From positions 6,262,001 through 6,326,000 of the forward strand of contig NZ_CP031969.1 of NCBI RefSeq assembly GCF_003443735.1: a stretch of DNA of 64,000 nt, read 5' to 3'. This DNA is from Streptomyces sp. CC0208 (GTDB lineage Bacteria > Actinomycetota > Actinomycetes > Streptomycetales > Streptomycetaceae). Below the pieces are notes generated by a model. That model searched no databases. It was not told where the DNA came from and worked only from the letters and a program-made list of their open reading frames with translations. Position numbers and translations under genes: made by a program. This document shows positions 18,139 through 26,059 of the stretch, one piece after another; position 1 is the stretch's first letter; the number at the start of each line of letters is the position of its first letter.

Positions 18139-19164
18139 TCAGGTGGCCACGTACGTCACCGGATCGCTCCCCGGCACCGCCTCCGCGTGCCCCAGCTTCA
18201 CCAGCCGCCGCAGATGCGCCTCGGCCTCCGAGACCGCGATGTTCCGTGATCCGTAGGGGATCTGCTCCCAGGGCCGGTTCCACTCCATGCGCACGGCGAG
18301 CTGCCAGGGGGTGAGGGGCTTGGCGAGGAGGGAGCGCAGGTCGGTGAGGCGTTCCTCGTGGTGGGCGAGCAACTCCCGCACCCGGGCGCTCGCGTCGGTG
18401 AAGACGTGCTGGTGGGCGGGGAGGACCTCGGCGGGGGCGAGCCGTCCGACGCGTTCCAGGGAGTCGAGATAGTCGCCGAGGGGGTCGGTCACGGTGGCGT
18501 CGTCGGGGTCCTCGTACAGGCCGATGTGCGGGGTGATCTCGGGGAGCAGATGGTCGCCGGAGAACAACCGCCCGTGGCCCGCGAGCCGGGCCGGGTGCTC
18601 CTCCTCCAGGTGCAGGCAGACATGGCCGGGCGTGTGTCCCGGGGTCCAGATCGCGCGGAGCCGGCGGCCGGGGAGGTCGAGAAGTTCACCGGGGACGATC
18701 TCGCGATCGGGCAACGCGGGGGAGAAGCCCGGGAGTTCACGGCGGCGCGCGCTGCGCAGGGGGGCGATGTGTTCCTCGGGGGCGCCCGCGGCCTCCAGCT
18801 TGACCGTCATGTAGGTGAACCAGCGCTCGGCCCGGGTCTCCCGGGTGCGCCGCACGATCGCGGAGTCCGCCGCGTGCATCGCGATCCAGGCCCCGGATGC
18901 CTCCCGCACCTTGCCGGAGAGGCCGTGGTGGTCGGGGTGGTGGTGGGTGATGACCACGCCGTGGATCTCGCCGACGTCGGTCCCGCACGCGGCCAGCCCC
19001 TCGGCGAGGGTGTCCCAGGAGTCCGGGTCGTCCCAGCCGGTGTCGACCAGCACCGGCCCCCGGTCGGTGTCGACGACGTACACCAGCGTGTGGCCGAGGG
19101 GGTTGTCGGGGATGGGCACCTGGACGGACCGGACGCCTCCGCCGTGGTCGTGCACCTGCGCCAT
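18139..19164 (-). CDS. Metallo-beta-lactamase-fold hydrolase
   Basis: A 341-aa metal-dependent hydrolase. THHHPDHHG is the HxHxDH metal site, TPGHTPGH and the later SGDHLLPE supply further ligands, and PAHQH near the C-terminus the last. A C-terminal winged-helix-like tail (about 60 aa, EAEAHLRRLVKLGHAEAV) resembles glyoxalase II-like/LACTB2 proteins. ATG 19164 follows GGGGAAC. A KstR-like site lies 36 bases upstream, so it is probably co-regulated with the divergent aldehyde dehydrogenase. Thioester (acyl-CoA) hydrolysis would fit, but the substrate is unknown. Confidence 0.85.
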   Translation of the reverse strand: MAQVHDHGGGVRSVQVPIPDNPLGHTLVYVVDTDRGPVLVDTGWDDPDSWDTLAEGLAACGTDVGEIHGVVITHHHPDHHGLSGKVREASGAWIAMHAADSAIVRRTRETRAERWFTYMTVKLEAAGAPEEHIAPLRSARRRELPGFSPALPDREIVPGELLDLPGRRLRAIWTPGHTPGHVCLHLEEEHPARLAGHGRLFSGDHLLPEITPHIGLYEDPDDATVTDPLGDYLDSLERVGRLAPAEVLPAHQHVFTDASARVRELLAHHEERLTDLRSLLAKPLTPWQLAVRMEWNRPWEQIPYGSRNIAVSEAEAHLRRLVKLGHAEAVPGSDPVTYVAT

Positions 19165-19199
19165 GAGTTCCCCAATCACCGCGTTCCCAGCACTATAAC

Positions 19200-19213
19200 T
19201 AGAACGGGTTTCG
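19200..19213. promoter_or_regulatory. KstR-like operator (hydrolase / aldehyde dehydrogenase)
   Basis: TAGAACGGGTTTCG matches TNNAACNNGTTNNA except for the last base. It lies between two divergent genes, 36 bases from the hydrolase start. Confidence 0.55.
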
Positions 19214-19269
19214 ACGGTAGCCCGAGGTCACCAACAGCCGTGGTGTGCGGCCCGTGGACTCCTCGGAGG

Positions 19270-19287
19270 GGAACTGGTATCAGTTCC
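19270..19287. promoter_or_regulatory. Inverted repeat GGAACTG-N4-CAGTTCC
   Basis: Perfect 7-bp arms with spacer GTAT, 45 bases before the aldehyde dehydrogenase start. It is operator-like; the binding protein is unknown. Confidence 0.5.
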
Positions 19288-19291
19288 GTAT

Positions 19292-19306
19292 CTGATGGTT
19301 CGTCAG
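19292..19306. promoter_or_regulatory. CTGAC-N5-GTCAG type inverted repeat
   Basis: CTGATGGTTCGTCAG, one base off the perfect dyad. Its complement CTGACGAACCATCAG aligns with the copies at 4993, 27079 and 36699. Confidence 0.5.
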
Positions 19307-19331
19307 CAAGCCGTCCTGGGAGGCGTTCGCC

Positions 19332-20789
19332 ATGGCCGAGCTCGTGGAACACGGACAGCTGTTCATCGGCGGGGAGTTGACCGACCCCCTGGGCGAGGAC
19401 GTCATCGAGGTGATCTCCCCGCACACCGAGGAGGTCATCGGACGGGTGCCGCACGCCTCGCGCGCGGACGTGGACGCGGCGGTCGCCGCCGCACGCACCG
19501 CCTTCGACGAGGGGCCCTGGCCACGGATGTCGCTCGACGAGCGCATCGAGGTCGTGACGAGGATCAAGGACGCGATCGCCGTACGGCACGAGGAGATCGC
19601 CCGTGTGATCTCCTCCGAGAACGGCTCCCCGTACTCCTGGAGCGTCCTCGCGCAGGCCCTCGGCGCGATGATGGTCTGGGACTCGGCGATCACGGTCGCC
19701 CGGAACTTCACCTACGAGGAGCAGCGCGACGGAGTCCTCGGCCGCATCCTCGTGCGCCGCGAGCCGGTCGGGGTCGTGGCCGCCGTGGTGCCGTGGAACG
19801 TCCCGCAGTTCGTCGCCGCCGCCAAGCTCGCCCCGGCGCTGCTCACCGGCTGCACGGTGGTGCTCAAGCCGTCGCCCGAGTCACCGCTGGACGCCTACAT
19901 CCTGGCCGAGATCACCAAGGAGGCCGGGCTGCCGGAGGGCGTCCTGTCCATCCTCCCGGCCGACCGCGAGGTCAGCGAGTACCTGGTCGGGCACCCGGGG
20001 ATCGACAAGGTCTCCTTCACCGGGTCGGTGGGCGCGGGCAAGCGGGTGATGGAGGTCGCCGCCCGCAACCTCACGCGCGTGACGCTGGAGTTGGGCGGGA
20101 AGTCGGCGGCCGTGGTCCTGCCGGACGCGGACGTCGAGGCGGCCGTCGCCGGGATCGTCCCGTCCGCCTGGATGAACAACGGACAGGCCTGCGTGGCCCA
20201 GACCCGTATCCTGCTGCCCCGCTCCCGCTACGACGAGTTCGCCGAGGCCCTTGCCGCGGCGGCGAGTTCCCTGGTCGTCGGCGATCCGCTCGACCCCGCT
20301 ACCCAGGTCGGCCCCCTGGTCGCCGAACGTCAGCAGCGCCGCAACCTCGACTACATCAGGATCGGCCAGGAGGAGGGCGCCAAGATCCTGACCGGCGGCG
20401 GACGCCCGGCCGGCCTGGACCGCGGCTGGTACGTCGAACCGACGCTCTTCGGGGACGTGGACAACTCGATGCGGATCGCGCGCGAGGAGATCTTCGGCCC
20501 GGTGATCTGCCTGCTGCCCTACGGCGACGAGTCCGAGGCCGTGAAGATCGCCAACGACTCGGACTACGGCCTCTCCGGCAGCGTGTGGACGGCCGACGTC
20601 GAGCGCGGGATCGAGGTGGCCCGCCAGGTCCGTACCGGCACCTACAACGTCAACACCTTCAGCCTCGACATGCTCGGCCCGTTCGGCGGCTACAAGAACT
20701 CCGGCCTGGGAAGGGAGTTCGGTCCGGAGGGATATGGCGAGTACCTGGAGCACAAGATGATCCATTTGCCGGCCGGCTGGGAGGGGTGA
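19332..20789 (+). CDS. NAD(P)+-dependent aldehyde dehydrogenase
   Basis: A 485-aa soluble aldehyde dehydrogenase of standard length. General base Glu is in TLELGGKSA (about residue 253), nucleophilic Cys in NNGQACVAQTR (about 287), and the cofactor-binding PWNVPQF and EEIFGPV blocks are intact. It would oxidise an aldehyde to an acid; beside a CYP125-type P450 regulon, an oxidised side-chain aldehyde is a plausible substrate (inference). A KstR-like site and two other inverted repeats lie upstream. The ferredoxin gene begins 6 bases after its stop, so the two form an operon. Confidence 0.9.
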   Translation: MAELVEHGQLFIGGELTDPLGEDVIEVISPHTEEVIGRVPHASRADVDAAVAAARTAFDEGPWPRMSLDERIEVVTRIKDAIAVRHEEIARVISSENGSPYSWSVLAQALGAMMVWDSAITVARNFTYEEQRDGVLGRILVRREPVGVVAAVVPWNVPQFVAAAKLAPALLTGCTVVLKPSPESPLDAYILAEITKEAGLPEGVLSILPADREVSEYLVGHPGIDKVSFTGSVGAGKRVMEVAARNLTRVTLELGGKSAAVVLPDADVEAAVAGIVPSAWMNNGQACVAQTRILLPRSRYDEFAEALAAAASSLVVGDPLDPATQVGPLVAERQQRRNLDYIRIGQEEGAKILTGGGRPAGLDRGWYVEPTLFGDVDNSMRIAREEIFGPVICLLPYGDESEAVKIANDSDYGLSGSVWTADVERGIEVARQVRTGTYNVNTFSLDMLGPFGGYKNSGLGREFGPEGYGEYLEHKMIHLPAGWEG

Positions 20790-20795
20790 AGGGCG

Positions 20796-21029
20796 ATGGG
20801 GGACCGCTGGCTCGTCGAGGTCGACCGCTCCCTGTGCATCGGCTCCGCGCAGTGCGTGCACACCGCCCCCGAGGGCTTCCGCCTGGACACCGCCCGTCAG
20901 TCCCACCCCGCCGACCCGGAGACCGACGCCAACGAGAAGATCCTGGCGGCGGCGGAGAACTGCCCGGTGGAGGCCATCATGATCAGGCTGCTGGGGAGCG
21001 GGGAGGCGGTGTTCCCGCCCGAGGAGTAG
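20796..21029 (+). CDS. [3Fe-4S] ferredoxin
   Basis: A 77-aa small acidic ferredoxin. Cysteine pattern C-X5-C (CIGSAQC) then CP (NCPVEAI) gives three cluster ligands, the form that normally feeds electrons to actinobacterial P450s. It follows the aldehyde dehydrogenase by 6 bases. The CYP125-like enzyme at 3.7-5.0 kb, under the same type of operator, is the obvious partner. No ferredoxin reductase is in the window. Confidence 0.9.
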   Translation: MGDRWLVEVDRSLCIGSAQCVHTAPEGFRLDTARQSHPADPETDANEKILAAAENCPVEAIMIRLLGSGEAVFPPEE

Positions 21030-21091
21030 GGGTCGAGAAAATCATGATGTGAGGGGTTCTATTCCCGGACGAACGTTCTATTCTGGACATA

Positions 21092-21272
21092 GGCCTACGA
21101 GGCGAGTGAGGGAGTCCGACCGAAGTAGCCGACTCAGGCGAGATGTGAAAGCTTCCGCCAGGGCCGACGTCGACGGTAGGGCTGAGAGGCCGGAGAGCAG
21201 CGGGAAGGCTCGACGGCGACCCCCGGAACCTGATCCGGACCATACCGGCGAAGGGAACCCGTCTCGTAGGTC
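21092..21272 (+). promoter_or_regulatory. TPP riboswitch (THI element) without an apparent target gene
   Basis: CTGAGA (21182-21187), GAACCTGATCCGG (21226-21238) and ATACCGGCGAAGGGAA (21242-21257) match the thi-box core nearly base for base. The flanks can pair: CCTACGAG (21094-21101) with CTCGTAGG (21263-21270) as P1, and AGTCC (21113-21117) with GGGCT (21179-21183) as P2, leaving a long P3 arm. The aptamer is on the plus strand, but the next gene that way is kstR on the opposite strand, read tail first. No thiamine gene is in the window. Confidence 0.8.
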
Positions 21273-21295
21273 GTTCACGCGTGCGTGCGGGCTCG

Positions 21296-21976
21296 TCAGG
21301 ATCGCGGTTCCGTGAGGTCGATCAGGCGGCACACCGTCTCGATGTCGATCTTCACCTGGGCGATGGAGGCGCGGCCCGAGAGCCAGGTGATCAGCGCGGA
21401 GTGCCAGGTGTGCTCGATGACGCGGACCGCGGAGAGCTGCTCGGGCGTCGGGTCCGCGAGCCCCATGGCGTCCAGGATGATCAGCGTGGTCTGGTGGGAG
21501 ACCTGGTCGACCTCCGGGCTCACGCTGCGGTCCGCGAAGGTCAGCGCACGGACCATCGCGTCGGCCAGGTGCGGTTCGCGCTGGAGGGCGCGGAAGGCCC
21601 GCATCAGGGTCTCCGCGACCCGCTCGGCGGCCGTCTCGCCCTGGGGCGGCTTCTTGCGGAGCGTGCCGTGCATGTGTTCCAGCTGGTCCTGCATGGTGGC
21701 GACCAGCAGGTGGATCTTGGAGGGGAAGTAGCGGTAGAGGGTGCCGAGCGCCACCTGCGAGGACTCCGCGACCTCCCGCATCTGCACCGCGTCGAACCCG
21801 CCCCGGCTCGCCAACTGCGCGCTCGCGTGCAGGATGCGGCGGCGCCGGGCCTCCTGCCGCTCGGTCAGCGCCGGCGCGTCGGGTCGTGCGGTACTGGCTT
21901 CCACTCCGGCCGACTTGGCCACCTTGTCCACCTTGGGTTCCGTGACAGTCCGTGAGGGCTCGCGATCACACAGCAT
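21296..21976 (-). CDS. kstR: TetR-family regulator, KstR-like (sterol catabolism repressor)
   Basis: A 226-aa TetR regulator. The helix-turn-helix region is GGFDAVQMREVAESSQVALGTLYRYFPSKIHLL in sense; its key pieces QMREVAE, VALGTLYRYFPSK and HLLVA are close to mycobacterial KstR. The ligand domain keeps FADRSVSPEVDQV and LITWLSGRAS, also KstR-like. KstR releases DNA on binding 3-oxo-cholestenoyl-CoA-type thioesters. The ATG at 21976 gives the usual N-terminal length; GTG 22042 is possible. A perfect KstR site at 22091 suggests autoregulation, and the same site type precedes oxidation genes elsewhere in the window. Confidence 0.8.
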   Translation of the reverse strand: MLCDREPSRTVTEPKVDKVAKSAGVEASTARPDAPALTERQEARRRRILHASAQLASRGGFDAVQMREVAESSQVALGTLYRYFPSKIHLLVATMQDQLEHMHGTLRKKPPQGETAAERVAETLMRAFRALQREPHLADAMVRALTFADRSVSPEVDQVSHQTTLIILDAMGLADPTPEQLSAVRVIEHTWHSALITWLSGRASIAQVKIDIETVCRLIDLTEPRS

Positions 21977-22090
21977 GGCAGGGTGCCGGGCCGTGGCGCG
22001 GTCGCGGCGTTCGTGGCGTGAATCACCTGATCCACCGCTCACAGGGCCCTTACCTGCCGGTAGATTCAGAGCCTCCTGAACGATCAAGTC

Positions 22091-22104
22091 TGAAACTTGT
22101 TCTA
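22091..22104. promoter_or_regulatory. KstR-like operator (kstR / GT4 operon)
   Basis: TGAAACTTGTTCTA is a full match to TNNAACNNGTTNNA. It lies between kstR and the divergent glycosyltransferase operon, 55 bases before the latter's GTG. Confidence 0.7.
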
Positions 22105-22158
22105 GATTACCGTCTCGTCGTAATCTCGCGGGACAGTGCAGGCAGAAGGGGGCCCAGA

Positions 22159-23880
22159 GTGACCGCTGAGGCCAGTCAGGCCGGGCCCTCGAAGGACCCG
22201 GCCGCAGACGGCGAGCGACCGCTCCGTATCGCGCTCCTCACCTACAAAGGGAACCCGTTCTGCGGCGGGCAGGGCGTCTATGTACGGCACCTCTCGCGTG
22301 AACTGGCCCGCCTCGGCCACCGCGTCGAGGTCATCGGCTCCCAGCCCTACCCGGTCCTCGACCCGGGCTACGACGGTCTGAGCCTGACCGAGCTGCCGAG
22401 CCTGGACCTCTACCGCTCCCCGGACCCCTTCCGCACCCCGCGGCGCGACGAGTTCCGGGACTGGATCGACGCTCTGGAAGTCGCCACGATGTGGACCGGC
22501 GGCTTCCCCGAGCCGCTCACCTTCTCCCTGCGGGCCCGACGCCATCTCCGGGCCCGCAGCGGTGAGTTCGACGTGATCCACGACAACCAGACCCTCGGCT
22601 ACGGCCTGCTGGGCGACGTGGGCGCGCCGCTGGTGACCACCATCCACCACCCCATCACCGTGGACCGGCAGTTGGAGCTGGACGCGGCCGAGGGCTGGCA
22701 GCAGCGGCTGTCCAAGCGCCGCTGGTACTCCTTCACGCGCATGCAGAAGCGGGTGGCGCGCCGCCTCCCGTCGGTCCTCACCGTCTCCGGCACCTCCCGC
22801 CAGGAGATCGTCGACCAGCTGGGTGTCCGCGACGACCGCATCCACGTCGTCCACATCGGTGCCGACACCGACCAGTTCTCGCCGGATCCCTCGGTGCCCG
22901 TCGTGCCCGACCGGATCGTCACCACCTCCAGTGCGGACGTCCCCCTCAAGGGGCTGGTCTTCCTCGTCGAGGCGCTGGCGAAGGTGCGTACGGAACACCC
23001 CGGGGCGCATGTGGTCGTCGTGGGCAAGCGGCCCACGGAGGGTCCGGTCGCCGCCGCGATCGAGCGCTACGGCCTCGAAGGCGCCGTCGACTTCGTCAAG
23101 GGCATCTCGGACGCCGAACTGGTCGACCTGGTCCGCTCGGCGGAGGTGGCCTGCGTGCCGTCGCTCTACGAGGGCTTCTCCCTGCCGGCCGCCGAGGCCA
23201 TGGCGACCGGCACCCCGCTGGTCGCGACCACGGGCGGCGCGATCCCCGAGGTCGCCGGCCGCGACGGCGAGACCTGCCTCGCGGTACCGCCGGGCGACTC
23301 CGGCGCCCTGGCGGTGGCGCTGAGCCGACTGCTGGGCGACCCGGACCTGCGGGCCCGACTCGGGGCGGCGGGACGCGAGCGCGTACTCGCCCGTTTCACC
23401 TGGGCACGCGCCGCCGAGGGAACGGTCACCAGATACCGAGAGGCGATGGCCGACGCCACGACGGGCACCACGCCCGCTCCGACGACGGCCCCGTCCCGCT
23501 CGGCGGTTCCGGGCGACGGTCACTCCACGGTTCCGGCCAACCCGGCGAAGGGCTCGGCCGGTTCGGTGACCTCGGAGCACGGTCGTTCGGCGGTTCCGGG
23601 CCAGGATCGGTCCGCGGTTCCGGCTCGCTCGGTGGCGGACCCGTCCCGGTCGGCGGCCTCGGCCCACCCGCGCTCGGCGGACCCGGATCACGGGCGCTCC
23701 GCGGCTCCCGCGAGTCGTCCTGCGGACGTCGTGGCGGGGGAGGGCGGTGAGGCGGGTGCCGACGCCGCTCCGGCGCCCTCGAACAACGCCGTATCCGCCC
23801 TCGGCTCCTCGAAGACCACTGCCCCCGCAGCCCCCACCAGTGACACCGGTGTCTATCCCGAAAGCAGGGCCACGTGCTGA
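22159..23880 (+). CDS. GT4-family glycosyltransferase with long low-complexity tail
   Basis: A 573-aa protein. Residues about 20-430 form a GT-B glycosyltransferase of family 4: N-terminal GNPFCGGQGVYVRHLSREL (glycine-rich donor loop), later VPSLYEGFSLPAAEAMATGTP, the E-x7-E nucleotide-sugar site. The last about 140 residues are a disordered tail of Ser/Ala/Pro with repeated RSAVPG and RSA units. It probably builds a glycolipid or polysaccharide at the membrane's inner face. Start GTG 22159 follows GAAGGGGG. It overlaps the methyltransferase start by 7 bases. Acceptor and donor are unknown. Confidence 0.85.
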   Translation: MTAEASQAGPSKDPAADGERPLRIALLTYKGNPFCGGQGVYVRHLSRELARLGHRVEVIGSQPYPVLDPGYDGLSLTELPSLDLYRSPDPFRTPRRDEFRDWIDALEVATMWTGGFPEPLTFSLRARRHLRARSGEFDVIHDNQTLGYGLLGDVGAPLVTTIHHPITVDRQLELDAAEGWQQRLSKRRWYSFTRMQKRVARRLPSVLTVSGTSRQEIVDQLGVRDDRIHVVHIGADTDQFSPDPSVPVVPDRIVTTSSADVPLKGLVFLVEALAKVRTEHPGAHVVVVGKRPTEGPVAAAIERYGLEGAVDFVKGISDAELVDLVRSAEVACVPSLYEGFSLPAAEAMATGTPLVATTGGAIPEVAGRDGETCLAVPPGDSGALAVALSRLLGDPDLRARLGAAGRERVLARFTWARAAEGTVTRYREAMADATTGTTPAPTTAPSRSAVPGDGHSTVPANPAKGSAGSVTSEHGRSAVPGQDRSAVPARSVADPSRSAASAHPRSADPDHGRSAAPASRPADVVAGEGGEAGADAAPAPSNNAVSALGSSKTTAPAAPTSDTGVYPESRATC

Positions 23881-24608
23881 CCGTCGACTTCTCCAGGTTC
23901 CCGCTCGCGCCGGGTGACCGCGTCCTGGACCTCGGATGCGGGGCCGGCCGGCACGCCTTCGAGTGCTACCGGCGCGGCGCGCAGGTCGTGGCCCTGGACC
24001 AGAACGCCGACGAAATCCGCGAGGTCGCCACCTGGTTCGCGGCGATGAAAGAGGCCGGGGAGGCCCCCGAGGGTGCCACCGCGACGGCGATGGAGGGCGA
24101 CGCGCTGGCCCTCCCCTTCCCCGACGAGTCCTTCGACGTCGTGATCATCTCCGAGGTGATGGAGCACATCCCCGACGACAAGGGCGTACTCGCCGAGATG
24201 GTCCGGGTGTTGAAGCCCGGCGGCCGGATCGCCATCACCGTCCCGCGCTACGGCCCCGAGAAGGTCTGCTGGGCCCTGTCCGACGCCTACCACGAGGTCG
24301 AGGGCGGCCACATCCGCATCTACAAGGCGGACGAACTGCTCGCGAAGATCCGCGAGGCCGGCCTCAAGCCCTACGGCACCCACCACGCGCACGCCCTGCA
24401 CTCACCGTACTGGTGGCTGAAGTGCGCGTTCGGCGTCGACAACGACAAGGCGCTGCCGGTGCAGGCGTACCACAAGCTGCTGGTCTGGGACATCATGAAG
24501 AAACCGCTGGCCACCCGGGTCGCCGAACAGGCGCTGAACCCGCTGATAGGCAAGAGCTTCGTGGCCTACGCGACCAAGCCGCACCTCCCCCGGGTGGACG
24601 CCAAGTGA
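23874..24608 (+). CDS. Class I SAM-dependent methyltransferase
   Basis: A 244-aa methyltransferase. Motif I VLDLGCGAGRHAFEC, acidic end of strand 2 (VVALDQNADE), motif II region FDVVIISEVMEHIPD and post-motif VLKPGGRIAITVPRY are clear. It is the middle gene of a three-gene operon (GT4 - methyltransferase - toroid protein) with overlapping starts and stops, so it probably methylates the same glycan or lipid product. GTG 23874 lies within the end of the preceding gene. Confidence 0.88.
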   Translation: MLTVDFSRFPLAPGDRVLDLGCGAGRHAFECYRRGAQVVALDQNADEIREVATWFAAMKEAGEAPEGATATAMEGDALALPFPDESFDVVIISEVMEHIPDDKGVLAEMVRVLKPGGRIAITVPRYGPEKVCWALSDAYHEVEGGHIRIYKADELLAKIREAGLKPYGTHHAHALHSPYWWLKCAFGVDNDKALPVQAYHKLLVWDIMKKPLATRVAEQALNPLIGKSFVAYATKPHLPRVDAK

Positions 24609-25675
24609 CGACCCCCCGGACAGAACACCTCGTCCTGCCCGGGGTCCTCACCGCCGAGCAGGCCGCCGCGACCGTCGCCGGCATCCTGGCCGTGCAGCGG
24701 GAGGACGGGGCGATCCCGTGGTTCCGCGGGCACCACCTCGATCCGTGGGACCACACCGAGGCCGCGATGGCACTGGACGCGGCGGGCGAGCACGAGGCGG
24801 CCGAGCGCGCCTACGAGTGGCTCGCACGCCACCAGAACGAGGACGGTTCCTGGTACGCCGCGTACCAGGACGGGCACTTCGCGGAGGTCACCGACCGCGG
24901 GCGCGAGACCAACTTCGTCGCCTACATAGCCGTAGGAGTGTGGCACCACTACCTCTCCACCGGCGACGACACGTTCCTCGACCGGATGTGGCCGACGGTG
25001 TACGCGGCGATGGAGTTCGTCCTCGGGCTCCAGCAGCCCGGCGGGCAGATCGGGTGGAAGCGGGAGGACGACGGCAGGCCCGTCAACGACGGCCTGCTCA
25101 CCGGATCCTCCTCCATCCACCACGCGCTGCGGTGCGCGCTCGCGATCGCCGAACAGCGCGAAGAGCCGCAGCCCGACTGGGAGTTGGCGGTCGGCGCGCT
25201 ACGGCATGCGATTCGCAGGCACCCGGAACGCTTCCTCGACAAGGACCGCTACTCCATGGACTGGTACTACCCGGTCCTGGGCGGGGCGTTGACCGGTGCG
25301 GAGGCCAAGTCCCGTATCGAGGACGGCTGGGAGCGGTTCGTCGTACCCGGTCTCGGGGTGCGCTGTGTCGTCCCCAACCCATGGGTCACGGGCGGGGAGT
25401 CGGCCGAACTCGCCCTGGCCCTGTGGGTCACGGGCGAGTCCGACCGGGCCCTGGAGATCCTCCAGTCGATCCAGCATCTGCGGGACGCGGACAGCGGCCT
25501 GTACTGGACCGGGTACGTGTTCGATGACGGGGCGGTGTGGCCACGGGAGCTGACCACCTGGACCGCGGGGTCACTGCTGCTCGCCGTCGCCGCGCTGGGC
25601 GGCCACGAGGCCACCTGCGCGGTGTTCGCCGGCGACCGCCTGCCGCTGGGTCTCGACCCGGACTGCTGCGCCTGA
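24605..25675 (+). CDS. Prenyltransferase-like alpha-toroid protein
   Basis: A 356-aa protein of the prenyltransferase/squalene-oxidase or six-hairpin glycosidase-like toroid fold: ILAVQREDGAIPW, WLARHQNEDGSWY, FVAYIAVGVWHHYL, AALGGHEATC. No signal peptide and no clear terpene-cyclase DxDD motif are seen. GTG 24605 overlaps the methyltransferase stop (GTGA), which fixes the start. Tight coupling to GT4 and methyltransferase genes suggests one pathway; a glycan-trimming or carrier-lipid role is possible but unproven. Confidence 0.75.
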   Translation: MTTPRTEHLVLPGVLTAEQAAATVAGILAVQREDGAIPWFRGHHLDPWDHTEAAMALDAAGEHEAAERAYEWLARHQNEDGSWYAAYQDGHFAEVTDRGRETNFVAYIAVGVWHHYLSTGDDTFLDRMWPTVYAAMEFVLGLQQPGGQIGWKREDDGRPVNDGLLTGSSSIHHALRCALAIAEQREEPQPDWELAVGALRHAIRRHPERFLDKDRYSMDWYYPVLGGALTGAEAKSRIEDGWERFVVPGLGVRCVVPNPWVTGGESAELALALWVTGESDRALEILQSIQHLRDADSGLYWTGYVFDDGAVWPRELTTWTAGSLLLAVAALGGHEATCAVFAGDRLPLGLDPDCCA

Positions 25676-25725
25676 CCAGCCACGAGGGCGCCGCAGACGA
25701 TGACGGCACCCCCACAGCGGAGCGC

Positions 25726-26019
25726 TCAGTGGCGGTGGGCCCGGTTGGCGATGGCGTGGCCCACGAACAGGTAGACCACCGCTGCCAGGCCGTAGCCCGC
25801 GACGACCCGGGCCCATGCCTCGTCGAAGGTGAACAGGTCGTAGGACCAGCCGGCGAGCCAGCGAGCGGCATCGTGGATGAACTGCACGAAGTCGTTCGCA
25901 CGGTTGGCGTCCAGCAGGTACATCAGGATCCACAGGCCCAGGATGAGGGCCATGATGTCGGCGACGATCGCTATGACCGTCCCGGCTGAATTGGCACCAC
26001 GGCGCGTATGAGTGGACAT
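25726..26019 (-). CDS. Small two-helix membrane protein
   Basis: A 97-aa protein with two hydrophobic segments (VIAIVADIMALILGLWILMYL and VVAGYGLAAVVYLFVGHAI) separated by an amphipathic stretch (DFVQFIHDAARWLAGWSYDLF). It resembles short uncharacterised membrane proteins of Streptomyces. It converges with the toroid gene. Function unknown. Confidence 0.65.
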   Translation of the reverse strand: MSTHTRRGANSAGTVIAIVADIMALILGLWILMYLLDANRANDFVQFIHDAARWLAGWSYDLFTFDEAWARVVAGYGLAAVVYLFVGHAIANRAHRH

Positions 26020-26059
26020 GGTGTTCGAATGGCCGCGATTTCTCCGGCGAAACCTGGCG

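Noticed and set aside
21066..21080. GAACGTTC palindrome as another KstR or LexA site
   Set aside because: Spacing does not fit TNNAACNNGTTNNA or the GAAC-N4-GTTC type.
16747..25675. Terpene/hopanoid biosynthetic cluster suggested by the two squalene-oxidase-like toroid genes
   Set aside because: Neither shows DxDD or DDxxD catalytic motifs, and no isoprenoid synthesis genes are nearby. One is secreted and riboswitch-controlled; the other belongs to a glycan-like operon.
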